Shown: positions 56,827 to 64,000 of the stretch, piece after piece
How positions within the stretch are numbered: the stretch's first letter is position 1
Layout of the letters: each line of letters opens with the position of its first letter
Assembly: GCA_015680685.1 (NCBI GenBank)
Contig: MNCI01014592.1
Span: forward strand, 131,366-195,365
Reading direction: 5' to 3'
Length of the DNA stretch: 64,000 nucleotides
Source: Gnetum montanum
Taxonomy: Eukaryota; Streptophyta; Gnetopsida; Gnetales; Gnetaceae
The notes under the pieces: generated by a model
What the model saw: only the letters and a program-made list of their open reading frames with translations
Database searches by the model: none
What the model was told of the DNA's origin: nothing
Program-made: the position numbers and the translations under genes

Positions 56827-58400
56827 CAGACCTCCTTATAGGTACTCTCCCTCACTAAATTATGTACTTTACAATGATAGTGGTGAACCGGAAACAATGG
56901 AGGAAGCCATGACGTGTATTGATGCTGCAAAGTGGAAGGTAGCTATAAATGATGAATGGGAATCACTCCAGCAGAACAAAACGTGGGAGCTGGTTTAGTT
57001 GCCAAAAGGGAGAAAACCCTTAGAGTGCAGGTGGCTATACTGAATTAAAACAGAGGCCAATGGGGAAAAGTGTTTCAAGGCCAAGTTGGTGGTGAAAGGC
57101 TATGCACAGAAACTAGGCATAGACTTTCAAGAAATTTTTTCTCCGGTGGGAAAACACTCTTTTATATGTTTAGTGCTATCTTTGGTGGCTTGCATGAACT
57201 TAGAATTGGAACAACATGACATAAAAACAACATTCCTCCATGGAGATTTGGAGGAGGAAATATACATAAAACAGCTAGAAGGGTATGAAAAACAACAAGG
57301 TTTATGTCTGGTTTGAAACAAGCCCCTAGGCAGTGGTATAAAAGGTTTGATACCTTCATGAAGAAGCTGAATTATTAGAGAAACAATCTAGACCACTGTA
57401 TTTTCTGGAGACGTTTCGGGTAAGTTTATAGTGTTGTTGTTGTATGTTGATGATATGTTAATTGTTGGAAATGGCATGGCAGAAATAAAACATCTAAAAT
57501 TGGAAATGGGCAAAAAATTTGCTATGAAGGATTTGGGACAAACAAAGAAAATTCTTGGAATGAATATTTACAAGGACAAAAAGGAAGAAGCTATGGCTAA
57601 GTCAAGAAGATTACATTGGAAAGGTTCTAAAACATTTCAACATGGAGGATGCAAAACTTGTAAGTACATCTCTTTCAACACAATTTAATTTATCAAAGGA
57701 GGACTGTCCAAAGTCAAAAGAGGACTTTGAAAAGGTTAAAAACATCTCATATACTTTTGCAGTTGGGTCATTGATGTATGCCATGGTCTGTACACATCCT
57801 GATATTGCTTATGCTGTTAGTTAGTAGACTTATGACCAACTATGGGTGAAATCATTAGCTGGCTATTAAATGGATTCTAAAATATTTAAAGGGAACAAAA
57901 ACACATTGCTTGTGTTTTGGAGATGCTAATCTGCACATTGAAGGTTTTGTGGATGCAAACTTTGCTGCTAATCATGATACAAGATGTTCCACTACAGGGT
58001 ACAAATTTATTTTTGGTGGTGCATCAGTAAGTTGGTTGTCACGTCTACAACCACTGGTAACTTTATATACAACCGAATCAAAATATGTAGCCCTCACAGA
58101 AGCATGCAAGGAGATGTTATGGATGAAGAGATTCTTGCAATCTCTTGGATTAAAACACCAAAGGTATGCTATGTTTTGTGACAGTTTGAGTGCAATCCAT
58201 CTTGCAAAGAATTCTGCCTTTCATGCTAGACGAAAGATATAGATATTTGGTTCCACTTCATAAGAGAAATCATAGCGGATGACTTGGTGCATGTTTAGAA
58301 AGTCCATACAAAGCTTAATGTTGTTGATGTTTTAACAAAACCAATGGTAGTTGAAAAACACATTTTCTGTAGGAAGAAGCTTGGGATAGCTGAAGCTTAA
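56827..58400 (+). pseudogene. copia RT - RNase H (C1, second half)
   Basis: Resumes C1 after C2: TMEEAMTC..AAKW and NKTWELV (stop 56996), ECRWLY, VVKGYAQKLGIDF, TTFLHGDLEEEIY; YVDD at about 57440-57451; LGMNIYK; MYAMVCTHPDIAYAV; RNase H GFVDANFAANHD, TTESKYVALTEACKEMLW, VFCDSLSAIHLAKN (single unit), ending VLTKPM...GIAEA with TAA at 58398-58400. At least five stops or frameshifts. Confidence 0.87.
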
Positions 58401-58435
58401 TTAAAAGTGCACATCTCTTGAAGGCTAGTTGGATT

Positions 58436-58453
58436 TGTTTTCAAGGGGAAGTT
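58436..58453 (+). promoter_or_regulatory. polypurine tract of C1
   Basis: TTTTCAAGGGGAAGTT before TGTTGGAA at 58454. Confidence 0.75.
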
Positions 58454-59124
58454 TGTTGGAAAAATGAAAATAGATACATTAGTATTATTTTTTGTGTTTC
58501 CTTTGATGTTTTTAAAAGGATGTTGCATTTTAAATAATGATATGAAAAAAAAAAACAATAAAGGGGTCAGTTTGTAAAGTGATGTTTATGTGGGGATGTG
58601 TTTTATCTCACATGTGTTAAGATTGGGATTTGGACCTAATGTTTCCTTATAAATAGAAGGCTTGGGGTAGCCTTTAAGTGTGTGTTTTTGATGTGGAAGC
58701 ATTGTATTGAGGTTTTACCTTAGAGATGAGAGTTTGAGATATGAGTTTTGTTGAAGTAACAAATTGGTGCTTGGAAAAGCTATAAGGATGGCTTGTGTTC
58801 TTAAGATTTGAGCAGAATAGAAGGCAGATCAGCATTGTTGTGGAGGTAGGGTAAAAAGGGCCCAAATCACGTAAATCTCTGTGTTCTTATGCTATTTTCT
58901 TTCACTGTTTTCATTCTACTTTTACAGTAAACGTTTACTAGAGTTTACAGTGGTTTTTCAGTGATTTATAGCATCTATTTGACCTGTTACAGCGTGATAT
59001 TTTCTGCCTTTAACATTTTATTTAGATCCATAGTGTTTTAATAATTTCTCTAGAGCTTCTTTAGTGTATTTTCAGATCTGATCTGCTGATGGTTTTATTG
59101 AAACTATTGGTTCTGATTATAGCA
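58454..59124 (+). repeat. 3' LTR of C1 (671 bp)
   Basis: TGTTGGAA to TTATAGCA, followed by the ATGTG duplication at 59125-59129. Confidence 0.92.
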
Positions 59125-59129
59125 ATGTG
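59125..59129. repeat. target site duplication ATGTG (right of C1)
   Basis: Exact copy of 48134-48138. Confidence 0.9.
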
Positions 59130-62100
59130 GTCTTCAACTTCATTGATATTTATATTGCGTAATTGGTATATTTATTCTTCATGAAGAATTTTGAGCCATT
59201 TACATGTTTCAACTCTAAGATAAGATCCTATTCGTGCTTTGCTAATTGTGTATTTCATTTTAAGCATTCATATCAATAATTGAGTACTCCTAAGGATAGG
59301 TAGATTGCAACACTTAAGTATTAATATTGAGATATGAAATGAAATGGGATATTGCAATTAGGTAGTATTGAATAAATATTTTGACAATTTATAGATACAT
59401 TGGTGGTAAATTAATATGTAGCTATTGCATGGTAGTGAAAAATGCCAGTAATTGCAAGCATTAAGTCCATATTGAAAGTTGATATTTAATGGAAAGCATG
59501 GTGAGACAAAGTTATCATTTCTTCATATAGACTAGGCACATTAATAGAAGTGATTGAAGTACTGTAAATTACGGTTAGTGTCAAACATCATTACATAAAT
59601 TATGTAAAACTGTTGGCAAAACTATTTATAAGTGTAGATGAGAATGATGCTGGTTTTATTGAAGGCCTAGGATAAGACAAGGCTTGAGTTTTGGTTTTTT
59701 TCCCTAAAATAGCAAGAGGAGTTTATGCAACTGCACTAAAAGTTAACGACTAAATTAGGAGTATAAAAAATGCATTCAAGAGGGCATGGTATGCATAGAT
59801 ATGGGCAATTACATGATCAAAGAGGAAAATGTATAGGAAGATTCTACCCGAGGTATGTTAAGCTACATTACTAAAAGTTGAAATAAAGAGTTTTGAAATT
59901 GGTATTGCCAAGAAATGGCAGGATTGCAATAAGAGAGAGAACTCTGGAAAGAGAAGAAATTATTTGGAACCAATGAATTTCTGGTGAGAGGTGTAGTTGA
60001 AGCAGAACCCTAATAAAGAATTAGTGCAATGGAACCTTGTAGAACAACAATTCCTTGCTTCCAAATGTCAAACTGTGCAAGAACAGTGTCAGTCCATTTG
60101 GTGAGCTTGCAATATGGAATGCAAAGAAGTTGAAATTCATTTTCATACAGATCGTTGGAGTAGTTCCAACAGGACTAGTAATTTCATTGGTGAGGGTGGT
60201 TGGGTAGGCTTCAGTCTCACCTTAATTACAGCACAGTTTCAAACTAACCAATCAATTACACAACACAAATTAACAAGAAATGTTAGGAGAAATAGGATAA
60301 GCCTTTTGTTAGCATCATTAAATCACATTACATCCTATGTGCATAATGTCCAACATTAACATGTTTCTTCTTATCAAAATTTATGCTTCAAAGCACCACA
60401 TGCAATGCATAATTTTTTATGTATAAACAGTAGTCCATCTTACATATCATACGCCATCCATCTTAGGACTGAAGAAACCAAAGAATCACAATGCAGAAAT
60501 TCAAATCATACGTATCTAAAATCTTTGTTAGCAACATGCCTATTGATGATGTCAGCTCCAAACAGATCTTCAATTGCTATTATGAATTATGTATCCTTTT
60601 TATCTTGGTGGTTGCTGGATGGGTTAGCTGCCACATACTCGTGTTGCCTTTTCACATTCAAAACCAATGTACGGAACTCATCTTGAACTCTTTCTTCATC
60701 TCAGCTAGAGCTAACGGTAGTAAAATATGTGTTTTCTTTTCTTTTCTAGTTTTTCCCTGCATTTCATGTGATTTTTGTGGCATTAAAATTTGTCTTCTTG
60801 TCATAATTCCACTGCCTGCCAAGAATGATATGGCAACATGGGGTCCGTTAGGGCAGGTGACGGGTTTGGGGATGATCTTCTATGACCAGTTGTTTACTTG
60901 ATGCCATAGCAGGAACGTACATTTTTACTATTCCCAGATGGCACGTGTCTTAAAATGCCCTTTGGGGTCAAAGTTGTGACTTGGAGAATCAGTAAGAATA
61001 ATTTTACACACTACCTGATCATGAAAGGTTCTAAAGGACAACCAATGGATTTTATAGGGATTTGGATGCTTGAAACTTTTCAATTTAATTTGGAAACAGT
61101 ATCAACAACAACGTTCTTTTGTAATCCACTATGCATATGAACATGTAGACCTTGGTCACTGATCACACACCGGTCATAAATAATTTTTTTTAAAGGATCT
61201 TCCTCTGCATCATTGTTCTTTTACAGCATTTAATGAAAAGCATCTGGACTCTTCCAAATAATGATCATTTAAATGAACTTCAAGTTCCTTATCCCATTTA
61301 GACTTTACCTAGGATAATCTCACTTTTTGTTTCCAAATTCAGTACAACCAAAGCATTTAGTAGCTTACATTCTGTTTTCCAATTGGAAGAACAAGCAACC
61401 GTAACTCGTCTTCTTGAAATTGAACCTTCTCTCCCTTTTGTAGACCTGACTACCTTAAGAGTTTTTCATCTCTTCATCAGATCTGAACTCTTACCTTCTT
61501 GGATTTTGGTCTTAAGTGCTTGATTATGATGGCTGGCCCTTGCGACTTCTCTCCTTTGATGAAGAAGACCTGTCCTTGTCTTTGTAAGTTCTTTGATTTC
61601 TAATTTTGGTCTGCTCTACCTTTCTGTCAGCTCTTAAGAGTGAAATCATAGGCCTCATCCAAATCTCTAAGCTTTATGAATGTCAACTCTTGTTAGTGAA
61701 CCCATCTTAGAACTCCAATAAAATCTGCAAATTCGTCCAGTAGGGATGAAGAAATTTCATCTTGTCCCATAATCTAACAAATATAACATAGTACTTGTGT
61801 ACCTGCTCCTCTCCTTTCTTAAGAAGCTTCAATCGCTTGTTCACCTTTCTTAAGAAGCTTTAATTGCTTGGTTACATGTTGAAGTCCAGCTTCAAGAATT
61901 TTTACTTTAACATTGTCTCCACGATGTTCCAACTCCTTTGTTAGTGGTGGTGGAACTTTTTACCATGGCGTGTGGGTAAGATCTACCACTTTACTATCAG
62001 CAAATAGAACATTCATGTGTTCTTGAGCCTTAACCATTCCTTCAAGGCTTGAGGATCATAAATACCATTTGGAGCCTCCAGAAATAGTGCTCTAGCTGCA

Positions 62101-63991
62101 TGTCTAAGAGCTTAGCTTCACCTCTTCATTTTCTCACTCTTCAATATCATTTGTAGGATTTTTTTTGGAAATCTTCATCATCTATTTTTTCCATTTTCTC
62201 ATAAGCTTCATCATGCTCTTCATGTAATTTATGTTTTTAGGAATCTGCAAACGCTCCACCAAGGCCTTCAATGCACCATATAGTTGGCCAAAATATTTAG
62301 TCAAATCTATTGTTCAAACTTTATAGATGTCCCTTATGCTTAGCCATCTTCTTCGAAAAGAATAATTATTGCTAATTTAAGGAAGGAACAAGGATACCTT
62401 GCTCAATTCTCTCAATCTTTAAAGCTTGACTTGCTTCTAAAGGACTATCTACCATTTAGGTAGGAAACTACTCATGTCATAAGCTAAAATGCTAGTTGCT
62501 TTGATCAATCCATTTTGTGAAGTGCTGAGGCAATGAGAGAGCTACTTTTGTCCCTTGGCTAGCATCAACGTGTTAAAACGGCCAGCCCCCTATTGTTTTT
62601 GAGGTAAAAATTCAACTCAAACCTGCAAGCACTTGCTGATAGCAAACTTGCTGAGGGTGGGTTGGACAGCGCTGAGGAGAAGCCTTTTATTAGCATCAGA
62701 AAATCGTAAATTACATCCCATTTGCATCATGCACAACATGCTGCAACACAGTCCCATCCACCACTTGAACACCATTCTTCACAATGCCTTTCAAAGCTTA
62801 GCCTTTTCTCCTCCTTGACTTTTCTAGGTTGTTGCTGCAAATGTTAAGTTATGCTTTGAAGATGCAGTTTGCTAGGGAACATGGTCAAGTAGCTGCTCTG
62901 AGTTTACATTGTTAGTACAAGCTTGCACTTTCTGGGATAAGTTTGCACTTTGAATGGAGATGACGTTCTCTGTGGAGAAACTTATATTTAGTGCTTTAGT
63001 ATTTCATATGAATTCTTGGACATTTTCAGATTGAAAATTTATATATATTGTGCTCTTTTTTGGCAATGTAATTGTTTTTTAGTAGAAATTTTCATTGTCG
63101 AGATATTTCTTTTGAATTAATAGTCTATTTGGGTATCATTTATGTGGTTTTCAAAGTTGCCAAATAGTTTTTAAGCTTGGTATTTGGAATGTCGCGTTAG
63201 CTAATTATTGACAGTAATTGAAGTAAAGTAAAGGTTTTCTTAGCCAACCCCACCTTGTTGGCACACGTCTAGAATGATGAGCTGAAATTAAATAAAATTT
63301 CTTTCTAATCAAGGATGACAATATGAACAGAATATCATTTGTATAGCTGATCAGAAATACATCAAACATTATATATGTTAAAGAATACAATGAGGTCTTG
63401 CCCTAACAGTCAGACATGCTGAGTTTTGGACAAAAAGTTCTGTATTTTTTTTTTTTTTTTGAAATTGCTATGATCTGCTAGATTCAATGGATTTCTGTGA
63501 ATGTAATAAATACATTCAATTTTATTTTCAGTTTTCTTGAACAAGTTTTAAAAAAGGATTATTTGGATTATATTAATAAAATAAGATTCGAAGTACAATG
63601 ATATGAGTCTTGGGGTCAACATCAACCACGATGCTAGGATCAAATTAGTTTCAGTGAATTTTATTTTGTTTAATTCTATGCAAGTTGTCTTATAATTGTT
63701 AGCTTCACATAAAACTTTAAATCTGTCAAAAGCGATGATTTAAATCCATGCCAATAATGCTTTGCTGCTTAATTGACAAGCATATAATAGTTCCTATGAT
63801 GCAGAATTTTTTGACGAGCTTCTGGTTTATAATTTACATGTGTATTATAGTGTTTACCATTTTTATGAAATGATGTTTAACATGTAAATTTTTTTTATTC
63901 AAGAGCTTGTTTTGAAAGTGTTTTTAAAAAGGGATAAAAAGAAAGATTTTAGTTTGGCTAGTTTCTTTACAATGTACTTTTAAATGGCAGG
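59130..63991. other. AT-rich non-coding DNA, possibly intron
   Basis: No supported gene. The 136-residue frame at 60491-60901 is hydrophobic and matches nothing recognised. 61200-62600 gives, on the minus strand, short stretches rich in Lys/Glu that could be an old gag remnant, too decayed to name. The last bases (TTTAAATGGCAG, 63980-63991) look like a splice acceptor, and the window ends ten bases later. Confidence 0.4.
61815..61876. repeat. 31-bp tandem duplication
   Basis: Two units beginning TTTCTTAAGAAGCTT at 61815 and 61846. Confidence 0.75.
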
Positions 63992-64000
63992 ATGAAGCCA

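Larger units (their letters stand above)
48139..59124 (+). mobile_element. Ty1/copia element C1 (split by C2)
   Basis: LTRs of 670 and 671 bases, ATGTG duplication on both sides, initiator tRNA-Met primer site, gag-protease-integrase before and RT-RNase H after the inserted C2. Without C2 the element is about 5.35 kb. Many stops; LTRs differ mainly by transitions. Confidence 0.92.

Noticed and set aside
60491-60901. 136-residue hydrophobic frame
   Set aside because: No recognised motif, no splice or promoter context, AT-rich composition; likely chance.
61200-62600. Minus-strand gag of a further element
   Set aside because: Only scattered Lys/Glu-rich bits; no zinc knuckle, LTR or primer site found, so not called.

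Overview
The window is repeat-dense nuclear DNA from a seed plant, probably an angiosperm; the species cannot be told from the sequence. Evidence: Ty1/copia elements primed by initiator tRNA-Met, non-chromoviral (Athila-like) Ty3/gypsy elements whose primer sites match plant tRNA-Asp, methylation-type decay (C to T, G to A), and a draft assembly with single-N gaps at 7481, 7813 and 31065. There are no prokaryotic genes, rRNA, tRNA genes or CRISPR arrays. Nearly all coding sequence is broken retrotransposon sequence.

Layout. 1-4005: 3' part of a copia element (C0), inserted in the gag of a gypsy element (E1, 4006-10832). E1 has lost its pol but keeps a long 3' region, an internal promoter, a third ORF (ORF3) and its 3' LTR. 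11429-34546: second gypsy element (E2), split at 14382/27303 by a third (E3, 14383-27302). E3 has two gag-protease blocks in tandem and LTRs of different subtypes. 34647-42156: minus-strand gypsy element (E4) with an exact ACTAA target duplication; it has gag and protease but no RT, RNase H or integrase. 42162-48133: non-LTR DNA with one candidate exon (44438-44508) and one reverse-strand coding-like segment. 48139-59124: copia element C1 (ATGTG target duplication) with a second copy of the same family, C2 (51195-56826), inserted in antisense. 59130-63991: AT-rich DNA, possibly intronic, ending in a splice-acceptor-like site at 63991.

The most interesting feature is in the gypsy family. Its LTR promoters carry GATATC-centred, CpG-rich palindromes just upstream of a TATAAATA box. 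A similar palindrome plus TATA module recurs inside E1 and E2, upstream of a spliced-looking leader and ORF3, which encodes a basic, coiled-coil protein in the position of the env-like ORF of Athila elements. Palindrome number differs between elements and even between the two LTRs of E4. Other points are a shared Glu to Lys change at the integrase catalytic Glu in four elements from two superfamilies, and a nested inverted copia pair that could fold into long double-stranded RNA.

Limits: boundaries come from reading by eye (LTR ends, target duplications, primer sites, homology between copies). Sequence identities were not calculated, and family names rest on motifs, not searches.
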